Below, piece after piece: positions 7,706-15,224 of a stretch of 33,544 nucleotides of DNA. Source of the DNA: Acidimicrobiia bacterium (GTDB lineage: Bacteria; Actinomycetota; Acidimicrobiia; Acidimicrobiales; Bin134). The first letter of the stretch is position 1, and each line of letters opens with the position of its first letter. Location: assembly GCA_022819825.1 (NCBI GenBank), contig JAJEGM010000039.1:1-33544 (forward strand), in the 5' to 3' direction. The notes beneath the pieces are model-generated. The model made no database searches. It saw only the letters and a list, made by a program, of their open reading frames with translations, and had not been told where the DNA came from. The position numbers were made by a program, and so were the translations under genes.

Positions 7706-7933
7706 TCAGGAATCGGCGGGCGAGCGCAGGTCCACCCGCAGAACCAGAAAGCCGTCTTCGATGGCACCGGTGGCGTCGCCGATGATGGCGAAGTCCTGGA
7801 AGTCTTCCTGAGCCCGTCGGATGAACAGGGTTCGTTCTTCGCCACCAACCGGCGGCAGCGTGCGACTCCTCACTGCCTCAGCCCTCTCCCGGAACCGAGT
7901 GATCATCGCCTCTACGTCCAGTTCGTCGGCCAT
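7706..7933 (-). CDS. Small conserved-looking protein, function unknown
   Basis: A 75-residue acidic protein beginning MADELDVEAMITRFRERA. It ends in a strand-rich part with DFAIIGDATGAIEDGFLVL. I do not recognise a family. It is probably real because its ATG overlaps the TGA of the upstream membrane protein gene (TGATG) and its stop lies nine bases before the DUF4202 start, which is tight operon spacing. A GTG three bases earlier is an alternative start. Confidence 0.65.
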   Translation of the reverse strand: MADELDVEAMITRFRERAEAVRSRTLPPVGGEERTLFIRRAQEDFQDFAIIGDATGAIEDGFLVLRVDLRSPADS

Positions 7934-8244
7934 CACCCGAGCGTATCGTCTGCCTCGGGGCTGTCCGACGAATCTCTATGACCCCGCCGCGGACTGTCGC
8001 CGGAGCGCACCCAGTAGACGAAAGTGCCCAACAGGGCGATCACCGCCACCGCGATCAACAAGGCCATCACCAGCCGGATTTCATCGTCGGAATCGGATGG
8101 CGACGGAATCGACCCGGTGTCGGGCTGTTCGGCCTGGGCGATCGGGCCCGACGTCGTCGTGGCTCCGGCTGTCGAGCCCAGCGCGACCATTCCCCCCAGA
8201 GTGAACAGGAACAGCGCCCCAACCAGCAGCCACTTCGCACGCAC
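7933..8244 (-). CDS. Small membrane protein with two hydrophobic segments
   Basis: A 103-residue protein. It begins at GTG 8244 with basic VRAK, then a hydrophobic stretch WLLVGALFLFTLGGMVALG that could be a signal peptide ending near GATTT or a first helix. A Ser/Thr/Pro linker with an acidic SDSDDE patch follows. A second clear helix is VMALLIAVAVIALLGTFVYW, and the tail is charged (RSGDSPRRGHRDSSDS). The family is unknown. The start was chosen because the frame extended further upstream would run into fpg. From GTG the gap to the fpg stop is 41 bases. It lies in the metX-metB-fpg operon and overlaps the next gene by one base. Confidence 0.65.
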   Translation of the reverse strand: MRAKWLLVGALFLFTLGGMVALGSTAGATTTSGPIAQAEQPDTGSIPSPSDSDDEIRLVMALLIAVAVIALLGTFVYWVRSGDSPRRGHRDSSDSPEADDTLG

Positions 8245-8285
8245 GGTACCCAGTCTCGCGCGGCATCTCAGCTCAGCGAGATCGT

Positions 8286-9083
8286 TCACTTCTGGTGTTG
8301 GGGACAGGAATAGGTGGTGCGCCCGCCGATGGTCCGCCGATCCAAGAATCCCCCGTCGCGGGGGCATGAGCCGCCCCGGACCCTGGAGTGGTGGAGATCG
8401 CCGGTGTGCGACCCTCCCCTCTCGGCCAGCTCGGCCACCGTGAATCTGATGCTCTCAGCCAGCCGCTTGATTTCGGACTCGCCCAGTGATCCCGCTTCCC
8501 GAGCCGGGTTGAGTCCCGTTCGCCACAGGATCTCGTCCACCAGCAGGTTGCCCAAGCCGGCCACCCGGTGCTGGTCGAGCAATCGGGCCTTCAGCGCGGT
8601 GCGGCTCCCCTCCAGGGCGGCAGCCAGTTGCTCGGTGGCGAGATTGAAAGCATCGGGGCCGAGGCGGGTGTCATCGGGATTGAGCTCTACGCCGCCCAAT
8701 CGCCGGGGATCGACAATGACCAAGGTGCCCTGGCCGTGGAAGCCCAGTTCGAATCGGCGCCACTCGGGGAGAACCCGGGCGCTGGAGTACTCCAGCTTCT
8801 CGATCACCGCGTGGTCGTCCACCACCAGCCTCCCGGTCATTCCGAACCGGAGGCCCAGAACAGCGCGGGCCGAACCATCGGAATCGCCAAAGTCCATCAT
8901 CAGGAGCTTTCCCGTCCGGCGTACCGCCACCACCGTTTGGCCTTCCAACGCCAGGCTCAGCGCAACGGCATCTGCGCCTCCCTTGATGAACCAATCGTCG
9001 GGAGCATGCACCGTGGCAACCGTGCGGCCCACCGTGTTGGCGGCAGCCCGGCGGTAATACTCGACCTCGATGATCTCAGGCAG
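8286..9083 (-). CDS. Fpg/Nei-family DNA glycosylase, apparent CTG start
   Basis: A base-excision-repair glycosylase/AP lyase. The H2TH region is LLDQHRVAGLGNLLVDEIL. A catalytic-strand lysine lies in RRTGKLLMMDF. A C-terminal zinc-finger-like hairpin CPRDG...GGRTTYSCPQHQ carries the conserved Arg. The family needs Pro2-Glu3 immediately after the initiator Met (MPELPEVE). Here the only frame giving this is CTG-CCT-GAG at 9083, reading (M)PEIIEVEYYRR. An in-frame TGA, the metB stop, lies just upstream, so no ATG, GTG or TTG is available. GAAGGG sits about nine bases before the CTG. Starting at the first standard codon (GTG 9032) would remove the catalytic proline. The second and fourth zinc ligands are Asp and His instead of Cys. 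The length is 265 residues from CTG, normal for the family. Confidence 0.85.
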   Translation of the reverse strand: MPEIIEVEYYRRAAANTVGRTVATVHAPDDWFIKGGADAVALSLALEGQTVVAVRRTGKLLMMDFGDSDGSARAVLGLRFGMTGRLVVDDHAVIEKLEYSSARVLPEWRRFELGFHGQGTLVIVDPRRLGGVELNPDDTRLGPDAFNLATEQLAAALEGSRTALKARLLDQHRVAGLGNLLVDEILWRTGLNPAREAGSLGESEIKRLAESIRFTVAELAERGGSHTGDLHHSRVRGGSCPRDGGFLDRRTIGGRTTYSCPQHQK

Positions 9084-9104
9084 CGAACCCGGCCCTTCGT
9101 GGCC

Positions 9105-10343
9105 TCAGACCGACTCGGCGGTGGCCTTGTCGGCCGCGTGGAGCAAATCAGCCACCACGTCGTCGCTGTGCTCCAAACCAACCGACACCCGGATGGTGCC
9201 CGGTCCGATGCCAGCGGCCTCAAACTCCTCAGGCGTCAGCCCGGCGTGGGTGGTGGATGCCGAGTGGGTGACCAGCGTCTCGGGGCCGCCCAGCGAGGTG
9301 GCAATCTGGGCCAGCTTCACCGCTTCCACGAACCGCTCCCCCGCCTCGTGTCCTTCGGCGAGATCGAAGGCCAGCAGCCCGCCGAACATCCGCATCTGGC
9401 GCCGGGCCAGATCGTGCTGAGGGTGGGAGGCCAAGCCGGGATAGCGCACCGACTCCACCCCGGGGTGGCCCGACAACGCCTCGGCCAGCTGCTGGGCGGT
9501 GGCGCTCTGGCGCTCCAGGCGAACTCCCAAGGTGCGCAGTCCCCGCAAGCCGTTCATGGCGTCGAAGGGGGCGGCGTTGGCCCCCTGCAAGATGGCGAAC
9601 CCCCACAGCGAGGCAATCAGATCGGCGCTGCCCGACACCACTCCCAGGGTGGCGTCGTTGTGGCCGCCGAGGCCTTTGGTAGCCGAGTGCACGCTCAGGT
9701 CCACTCCGTAGTCCAGCGGTCGAGTGATGCTCGGCGGGGCAAAGGTGGCGTCCACCGCGGTGAACGGGCCACCGATGGCGCCCAGCTCTGCCAAATCCAC
9801 CAAGTCCAAGCGGGGATTGGCCGGGGTCTCGGCGAACACCAGCATGGTCTGGCCCGGCCGCACCGCGGCTTGGAAGGCCCCCGGTTCGGTGCCGTCCACA
9901 AAGGTCACTTCGATCCCGAAGCGGGGGCACACCGCCTGGAGCAGAAACTGGGTGCCGGAGTAGATCTGGCGCTGGGCCACGATGTGGTCACCCGACGAGC
10001 ACAAACCCAAGATCACGCAGCTCACCGCGCCCATGCCCGAAGCGAACGCCCGGGAGGCCTCCGCCCCCTCCAGCTCGGCCATGGCCTCCTCGAAGGCGGC
10101 CACGGTGGGATTGCCGTTGCGGGTGTAGTAATGGCTCTCGGCTGGATCGAGCGCCATGCGCCGGCCCTCGTCAAGCGAAGGAATGCGGAACGTGGTAGTG
10201 GGATAGAGCGAAGGGGCCAGCTCGGCCCCGCCCGTTCGCCTGCCGGCCAACACGGCCAGGGTGTCGGGGTGGAAAAATCCCGCAGGATCGGGGGCGGCCA
10301 CCTTCTCTCGGCCTCGGTCCTCCCAACCGGCCTCAGCTGACAC
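9105..10343 (-). CDS. Cystathionine gamma-synthase / O-acyl-homoserine sulfhydrylase
   Basis: A 412-residue PLP enzyme of the Cys/Met metabolism family (fold type I). Visible landmarks are HYYTRNGNPT, ASGMGAVS (PLP phosphate contacts), VFAETPANP, AVDATFAPP (cofactor Asp) and HSATKGLGGHND with the Schiff-base Lys. The substrate is an O-acyl-homoserine, and the product is cystathionine (MetB) or homocysteine (MetZ/MetY). The sequence alone does not separate these. It starts at GTG 10343, overlapping the metX stop by 11 bases, so the two are translationally coupled and fall under the SAM riboswitch upstream of metX. Together they convert homoserine toward methionine. Confidence 0.88.
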   Translation of the reverse strand: MSAEAGWEDRGREKVAAPDPAGFFHPDTLAVLAGRRTGGAELAPSLYPTTTFRIPSLDEGRRMALDPAESHYYTRNGNPTVAAFEEAMAELEGAEASRAFASGMGAVSCVILGLCSSGDHIVAQRQIYSGTQFLLQAVCPRFGIEVTFVDGTEPGAFQAAVRPGQTMLVFAETPANPRLDLVDLAELGAIGGPFTAVDATFAPPSITRPLDYGVDLSVHSATKGLGGHNDATLGVVSGSADLIASLWGFAILQGANAAPFDAMNGLRGLRTLGVRLERQSATAQQLAEALSGHPGVESVRYPGLASHPQHDLARRQMRMFGGLLAFDLAEGHEAGERFVEAVKLAQIATSLGGPETLVTHSASTTHAGLTPEEFEAAGIGPGTIRVSVGLEHSDDVVADLLHAADKATAESV

Positions 10344-11589
10344 CGCTGCCCACCTTCTCCAAGAAGTCTTTGATGGCCTGCCCCACCGCCTCTACTTCGA
10401 GCAAGAACCCGTCGTGGCCGTGCGGGCTGTCCACCACGGTGTAAACGCACCTCCCGCCGGAGGCCACCACGGCATCGTGGAGCTCTACTTGCTGGCGGGG
10501 CGGGTACAGGGTGTCGCTGGTGATGCTCAGCGACAGCACCGGCGAGGTGATTCGGGAGACGGCCTTAGCGATGCCCCCCCGGTCCCGGCCGATGTCGTGC
10601 AAGTCCATCACCCGGTTGAGCACCAGGTAGGTGTTGGCGTCGAACCGCTTGACCAGCTTCTCCCCGTGGTAGTCGAGGTACGACTCCACCTGGAACCTGT
10701 CCCACAAGCCGTACACCGAGTGGATGTCGAACAGCTCCCGCCCGAAGCGGTCTTCGAACACCTCATCGGACCGATAGGTGATCTGGGCCAGCGACCGAGC
10801 GATGGCCAGTCCGGCATGGGGGCCTTGGCCGGGCGGGTTGTCGTAGTAGTCGCCCCCCTGCCAGTTGGGATCCAGGGCCAAGGCGGTGCGTCCGACCGCC
10901 GACCAGCCGATCTGCTGGGCGCTGGCCGCCATGCACCCGGCCAGCGAGCACACCGAGCTCACCCGATCGGGGAACATCACCCCCCACTCCAGGGCCTGCA
11001 TGGCCCCCATCGAGCCTCCCACCACGGTGAGCCATCGCCGGACGCCGAGGTGATCGGCCAACCGGCGCTGGGTGCGCACGATGTCGCGCACCGTCACCGT
11101 GGGGAACGATGAGCCGTAGGCGGTGCCGGTGTCGGGATTGGGCGAAGCCGGGCCTGTGGTGCCCTGACAGCCGCCCAGCACGTTGGCGCACACCACGTAC
11201 AGCTCATCGGTGTCCAATACTTTGCCGGGGCCCACCATCTCCCCCCACCAGCCGGGGGTGGGGTGGCCGTGACCGGCCTCGCCGGCCACATGGGAGTCGC
11301 CGGTGAGGGCGTGGCAGATCAGCACGGCGTTGGATCCGTCGGGGGCCAGCTCCCCCCAGGTCTCATAGGCCAGGGTCACTTCCCGCAGCGCCCCGCCTCC
11401 CTCCAACTCGAAGGAGTGGGGGCGGTTGAGGGTGAAGAACTGGCGTTTGCCGGGGGGATCGCCGGGCCGCCACGCGCCGGTCACCGGCAAATCGGCGCTG
11501 TAACCCCGAGGGTGGACCGGCCGCCGCTCATCATCGGGCGGCGCGGCGGGAGGATCCTGCTCGCGATTGCGGTTCTTGCCTGTTCGCAT
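10333..11589 (-). CDS. metX: Homoserine O-acyltransferase MetX
   Basis: A 418-residue alpha/beta-hydrolase-fold acyltransferase that activates homoserine with acetyl- or succinyl-CoA, the first committed step to methionine. The triad is visible: nucleophile Ser in GGSMGAMQ, Asp in SITSDTLYPP and His in SPHGHDGFL. VCANVLGGCQGTTGP is a further MetX signature. Whether the donor is acetyl- or succinyl-CoA cannot be read by eye. The N-terminal ~45 residues are charged and probably disordered. ATG 11589 is preceded by a good GGGAGG site. That site is itself complementary to a CCTCCC just upstream, downstream of a SAM-I aptamer, so expression should fall when S-adenosylmethionine is high. The next gene (metB/metZ) overlaps by 11 bases. 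Confidence 0.92.
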   Translation of the reverse strand: MRTGKNRNREQDPPAAPPDDERRPVHPRGYSADLPVTGAWRPGDPPGKRQFFTLNRPHSFELEGGGALREVTLAYETWGELAPDGSNAVLICHALTGDSHVAGEAGHGHPTPGWWGEMVGPGKVLDTDELYVVCANVLGGCQGTTGPASPNPDTGTAYGSSFPTVTVRDIVRTQRRLADHLGVRRWLTVVGGSMGAMQALEWGVMFPDRVSSVCSLAGCMAASAQQIGWSAVGRTALALDPNWQGGDYYDNPPGQGPHAGLAIARSLAQITYRSDEVFEDRFGRELFDIHSVYGLWDRFQVESYLDYHGEKLVKRFDANTYLVLNRVMDLHDIGRDRGGIAKAVSRITSPVLSLSITSDTLYPPRQQVELHDAVVASGGRCVYTVVDSPHGHDGFLLEVEAVGQAIKDFLEKVGSGVS

Positions 11590-11592
11590 GAT

Positions 11593-11618
11593 CCTCCCTT
11601 CGTCTGTCTAGGGGAGGG
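11593..11618 (-). promoter_or_regulatory. Shine-Dalgarno sequestering hairpin before metX
   Basis: On the minus strand CCTCCC (11617-11612) is followed by a 13-base loop and then GGGAGG (11598-11593), the metX ribosome site. The 6-bp stem would hide the site. An upstream AGGGG in the hairpin next to the SAM-I aptamer could pair with the anti-SD CCCCT. This suggests a translational switch. The pairings are read by eye. Confidence 0.5.
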
Positions 11619-11677
11619 CCACCGCTGTCATAGCGGCAAAGCACGGACACTTGGTTGCCCCTGGCCGAACCAGAGGC

Positions 11678-11780
11678 CACATCCCCCGCCGAAGCGGGCG
11701 AGCACCTTGGGTGTCCCTCCCAGGTTGCTGGACCCTCCGTCCGAGTACGTTGACTCGGGCGGCGAGCCGCTCTCGATGTA
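11678..11780 (-). ncRNA. SAM-I (S-box) riboswitch aptamer upstream of metX
   Basis: All core parts appear in order on the minus strand. P1 is UACAUC (11780-11775) with GAUGUG (11683-11678). GAGAGCGG follows P1. A P2 arm contains CCGAGT-caacgt-ACTCGG. GCAACC lies at 11728-11723. P3 is a short hairpin with GGG and CCC arms. The conserved AAGGTGCT lies at 11708-11701. P4 is CCCGC-TTCG-GCGGG. The presence of P4 before the P1 3' strand favours SAM-I over SAM-IV. It lies about 90 bases before metX, which fits control of methionine synthesis by S-adenosylmethionine. Confidence 0.88.
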
Positions 11781-11836
11781 CCCCACAAGGGTAGCGGGAC
11801 ACGGTTCTCAGGCTCAACCTTTTACTGTTCGAAGCC

Positions 11837-13003
11837 TCAGACGGGCTCGACCACCGGATCCCACCGGTCGAGGGCATCGAGCCGGTCGTCGTTGGAGAAC
11901 ATCTCCACGATGGGCACGTCCAGCGACAGGCGGCGCTGGAGCCGCTTGACCTCCAGCTCCTCGTTCCACAGCGACAACGTGACGGCCATACCCGACTCTC
12001 CGGCCCGGGCTGTGCGCCCCGAGCGGTGCAGATAGGTCTTGTGGTCGGGCGGCGGGTCGTAGTGGATCACCACGTCCACATCGTCGATGTGCAGCCCCCG
12101 AGCGGCCACGTCGGTGGCCACCAGCGCCTGGATCTCGCCGGACATGAACCGGGCCAGCGAGTGCTCCCGGGCCTTCTGGCGGAGGTCGCCGTGGATGGGC
12201 TCGGCCCGCACGTTCTCGGCCTTGAGCTTGCGGCTGAGGCGATCGCATCCGTGGCGGGTGGCGGAGAACACCAGCGTGCGCTTGGAGGCCCGGATGATGG
12301 CCGCGGCCACCTTGACCTTGTCCATCTCGTGGACAGCCACAAACCGATGCTGCATCTCATCCACCGTCACCTGCCGGGACTGGACCTCGTGGCGAACCGG
12401 GTCGCTTTGGTAGCGGCGGACCAGGGCGTCTACCGCTCCGTCCAAGGTGGCGGAGAACAGCATGGTCTGGTGGCGGGCCTCCACATGGCGCAGAATCCAC
12501 TCCACCTGGGGCAAGAACCCCATGTCGGCCATGCGATCAGCCTCGTCCACCACCACGATCTCCAACTTGGCCACCGACACTGCTTTGCGGTCGATCAGAT
12601 CGATGAGCCGTCCGGGGGTGGCCACGATGATGTCCAGGCCGGAGTTGATCTTCTTGATCTGGGCCTCGATGGGGGCCCCGCCGTAGACCGGGGCCAGATC
12701 GAGGTTGCGGCACCGAGCCAGCGGACGCAGCTCCTTGGCCACCTGCACGGCCAGCTCCCGGGTAGGAACCAGGATCAGGCCGCGCACCCAGTGGGAGTCG
12801 GCCCGGGACAGGTTCTCCACCAGGGGCAGGCCGAAGGCCAGGGTCTTGCCCGAGCCGGTTTTGGCCTTGCCGCACACGTCCAAGCCGGCGAGCGCGTCGG
12901 GGATGGTGAGAGCTTGAATGGGAAACGGGGTCTCAATGCCCCGTTCTTTGAGCGAGGCCACCAGGTCTGAGGCCACGCCCAAAACGCGGAATTCTTCTGT
13001 CAT
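11837..13003 (-). CDS. DEAD-box ATP-dependent RNA helicase
   Basis: A 388-residue two-domain helicase that unwinds RNA, probably in ribosome assembly or mRNA decay. The motifs are in order: Q motif PFPIQALTIP, Walker A AKTGSGKT, PTRELAVQV (Ia), ATPGRLIDL, VVDEADRM (II, DEAD), LFSATL (III), LVFSATRHGCDRL (IV), ATDVAARGLHIDDVDVV (V) and HRSGRTARAG (VI). The basic C-terminal tail seen in many RhlE/CsdA proteins is absent, so this is a minimal form. ATG 13003 has no clear ribosome site. TATCCT at 13060-13055 is a possible -10. It lies between lgt and the metX leader, all leftward. Confidence 0.92.
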   Translation of the reverse strand: MTEEFRVLGVASDLVASLKERGIETPFPIQALTIPDALAGLDVCGKAKTGSGKTLAFGLPLVENLSRADSHWVRGLILVPTRELAVQVAKELRPLARCRNLDLAPVYGGAPIEAQIKKINSGLDIIVATPGRLIDLIDRKAVSVAKLEIVVVDEADRMADMGFLPQVEWILRHVEARHQTMLFSATLDGAVDALVRRYQSDPVRHEVQSRQVTVDEMQHRFVAVHEMDKVKVAAAIIRASKRTLVFSATRHGCDRLSRKLKAENVRAEPIHGDLRQKAREHSLARFMSGEIQALVATDVAARGLHIDDVDVVIHYDPPPDHKTYLHRSGRTARAGESGMAVTLSLWNEELEVKRLQRRLSLDVPIVEMFSNDDRLDALDRWDPVVEPV

Positions 13004-13066
13004 CTATGAGTGGGGCGGCGGAAGGAAGCGGAATGATCGCCAGCCCGCTCCGTAAGGATACCGGCT

Positions 13067-13882
13067 TCAGGTCTCCAACGGGATGTTTTGGGGCTCACCT
13101 TTGTCTTCCCGACCCCAGAGCAGATAGGCCACTGAGCCGATGATCAAGGCCAGCATCACCCAGATGTTCACCCGCACTCCGGCCAGCTCGCTGGCGAAGT
13201 CCACCCTGATGAACTCGATCCACAACCGGCCCAGCGAATACCCAAGCACGTACAACCCGAACAGGCGGCCCGGTTTCAGCGTGAAGCGCTTGCCCATCCA
13301 CAGCAAGGCCCCGACCAGCGCCAGGTTCCAGATGCACTCGTACAAGAAGGTTGGGTGGAAGGTGTCGTCGTTGAGGTATTGCAGCCGGCGGTGTTCAGGA
13401 TCGATCTCCAGTGCCCATGGCAGGTCGGTGGGCCGCCCGTACAGCTCCTGGTTGAACCAGTTGCCCCATCGACCGATGGCTTGGCCCAGGGGAAGGGCGG
13501 GGGCCGCCGAGTCGGCAATGTCGGACAACGGGATGCCCTTTTGGCGGGCGTATACCCACATGACGGCGGCGGCCACGGCGACCGCGCCGGGTATGCCCAA
13601 GCCGCCCTCCCATATCTGCCAGACCTCGCCCCAATTGCCCTGGTAGGTCTTCCAATCGGTGATTACGTGGTAGATCCGTGATCCGATCAGCCCGGCGATT
13701 ACCGCCCACACCGTGATCGAACTGGCCAGCTCCTGGGAATGGCCCCTCTGGGTGAACCGCCTGTGGAACAGCCAGGCCGCGGCCAAGACGCCGAGGGCGA
13801 TCATCAGGCCGTAGGCCCGCAGTTCCAAAGAGCCGATATCCAGGCTGCTTGAGCCCGGACTGGGAATCGCTGCTGGCGTCAT
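13067..13882 (-). CDS. lgt: Prolipoprotein diacylglyceryl transferase Lgt
   Basis: A 271-residue inner-membrane enzyme that adds diacylglycerol from phosphatidylglycerol to the lipobox cysteine of prolipoproteins, before signal peptidase II. The Lgt signature GRWGNWFNQELYG lies near residue 140. Other family landmarks are LRAYGLMIALG, GLIGSRIYHVITDW, YECIWN and GRLWIEFIRVD. About seven hydrophobic helices can be picked out, as expected. The length is normal. The start ATG 13882 faces the SnoaL-like gene across a 71-base divergent intergenic region. The C terminus is short and polar, without the long tail of mycobacterial Lgt. Confidence 0.93.
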   Translation of the reverse strand: MTPAAIPSPGSSSLDIGSLELRAYGLMIALGVLAAAWLFHRRFTQRGHSQELASSITVWAVIAGLIGSRIYHVITDWKTYQGNWGEVWQIWEGGLGIPGAVAVAAAVMWVYARQKGIPLSDIADSAAPALPLGQAIGRWGNWFNQELYGRPTDLPWALEIDPEHRRLQYLNDDTFHPTFLYECIWNLALVGALLWMGKRFTLKPGRLFGLYVLGYSLGRLWIEFIRVDFASELAGVRVNIWVMLALIIGSVAYLLWGREDKGEPQNIPLET

Positions 13883-13941
13883 CTATCCACTCTGCCACGC
13901 GGCGATCCCGTTCACTTATCCCAGACCTCGGGCGATCTGAT

Positions 13942-13947
13942 TAGATT
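13942..13947 (+). promoter_or_regulatory. -10 box for a leaderless transcript of the SnoaL-like gene
   Basis: TAGATT (TANNNT) ends six bases before ATG 13954 with no ribosome site between, matching leaderless promoters. A -35 is not evident. Confidence 0.5.
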
Positions 13948-13953
13948 CTCCCC

Positions 13954-14409
13954 ATGATCGACAGCGCGCGACAGATAGAAAATCTGATGTACACCTACGC
14001 CGAGCGGATCGATGCCGGCAACCTGGAGGGGGTGGCCGACCTGTTCGCCGACGGGCGCATCCGCGCTGCCCCCGACACGCCGTTCGAGCAGACGGTTGTC
14101 GGACGCGACGCAGTGCTGGTCATGTACCAGAATTCAACCCGCATCTACCCATGCGGCACCCCTCGCACCAAGCATGTGACCACCAACGCCATCATCGAGA
14201 CCGATGACGACGCCGGTGCAGGGTCGGCTCGCTCCTATTACACCGTCTTCCAGCAGCTCGACGACTTCCCGCTACAACCCATCATCACCGGCCGCTACCA
14301 CGACACCTTCCACCGCATCGATGGGGAGTGGTGCTTTGACACCCGAATCATGCTGGTAGACCAGATGGGCGACCTGAGCCGCCACCTGCTGTTCGAGTTA
14401 GACCAGTAG
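13954..14409 (+). CDS. SnoaL-like / NTF2-fold protein
   Basis: A 151-residue protein with the SnoaL-like (NTF2) cone fold. The N-terminal helix segment IENLMYTYAERIDAGNLEGVADLF is typical, followed by the strand TKHVTTNAIIE and YHDTFHRIDGEWCFDTRIM at the end. Members include cyclases, dehydratases and small-ligand binders, so the reaction cannot be given. It is followed after three bases by an SDR gene and then a BKACE gene, suggesting one catabolic operon. It appears to be transcribed without a leader. Confidence 0.82.
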   Translation: MIDSARQIENLMYTYAERIDAGNLEGVADLFADGRIRAAPDTPFEQTVVGRDAVLVMYQNSTRIYPCGTPRTKHVTTNAIIETDDDAGAGSARSYYTVFQQLDDFPLQPIITGRYHDTFHRIDGEWCFDTRIMLVDQMGDLSRHLLFELDQ

Positions 14410-14412
14410 CCC

Positions 14413-15207
14413 TTGACCTCCGCGACCAACCTCACCCCCGCCAACCTGTTCGGCCTCGACGGCAAGACCGCCCTGGTTACCGGGGGCGGACGGGGCATCG
14501 GGGCCATGATTGCCGAAGGCCTCTTGGGCGCGGGCGCCCGGGTGATCATCTCCTCCCGTCGACAAGACCAGCTCGATGAGGCGGTTGAGGAGCTGTCGGG
14601 CATCGGCCCCGTGGAGGCCATCGCCGCCGATCTGTCCACCGGGCAGGGGTGCGAGGGACTGGCCGAGGCGGTCGGCGAGCGCACCGATCGGCTGGACATC
14701 CTCATAAACAACGCCGGGGCCACCTGGGGGGCGCCGATGCGGGAGTTCCCCGACTCGGCTTGGGACAAGGTGATGAACCTCAATGTGAAGGGGGTATTCC
14801 AACTCACCGTGGCCCTGCTCCCCCTTCTGGAAGCGGCGGCCACCCCCGAAGACCCCGCCCGGGTGATCAATCTGGGCTCGATTCAGGGGCTCCAGGCCCC
14901 CGACATTGAGAACTACTCGTACTCGGCCAGCAAGGCCGCGGTTCACCACATGACCCGGGTGCTGGCCAAGAAACTGGGGCCCAGCCACATCACAGTCAAC
15001 GCCATTGCCCCAGGGGCGTTCTACACCAAGATGATGGCCCAAACCTTGGACAATTTCGGCGATGAGATCGCGGCGGCCACCGCTTTGGGAAGGCTGGGGC
15101 AGCCTGAGGACATGGCCGGAGCGGCGATGTTCCTCTCGGGGCGGGGCGGGTCGTATCTCACCGGCGCGGTCATCCCGGTGGACGGCGGCTACGCCACCAC
15201 CCTCTAA
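14413..15207 (+). CDS. SDR-family oxidoreductase (RhlG/FabG-like)
   Basis: A 264-residue classical short-chain dehydrogenase. TGGGRGIG binds the cofactor, NNAG is the structural motif, and the catalytic Ser-Tyr-Lys are in NLGSIQG and YSASK. IAPGAFYTKM and the C-terminal GAVIPVDGGY follow. Arg residues after the first strand (SSRRQDQ) suggest NADPH preference, which is inference. The overall look is that of RhlG-type 3-oxoacyl reductases. The start is TTG 14413, three bases after the SnoaL-like stop; no better start lies nearby. A BKACE gene follows 17 bases later, so a beta-keto or beta-hydroxy acid is a reasonable substrate guess. Confidence 0.85.
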   Translation: MTSATNLTPANLFGLDGKTALVTGGGRGIGAMIAEGLLGAGARVIISSRRQDQLDEAVEELSGIGPVEAIAADLSTGQGCEGLAEAVGERTDRLDILINNAGATWGAPMREFPDSAWDKVMNLNVKGVFQLTVALLPLLEAAATPEDPARVINLGSIQGLQAPDIENYSYSASKAAVHHMTRVLAKKLGPSHITVNAIAPGAFYTKMMAQTLDNFGDEIAAATALGRLGQPEDMAGAAMFLSGRGGSYLTGAVIPVDGGYATTL

Positions 15208-15224
15208 CTACTAGGAGGTCCACC

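Noticed and set aside
8568..10340. 590-codon plus-strand open frame across fpg and metB/metZ
   Set aside because: It lies opposite two clear enzyme genes, with composition expected of an antisense frame. No domain is recognisable.
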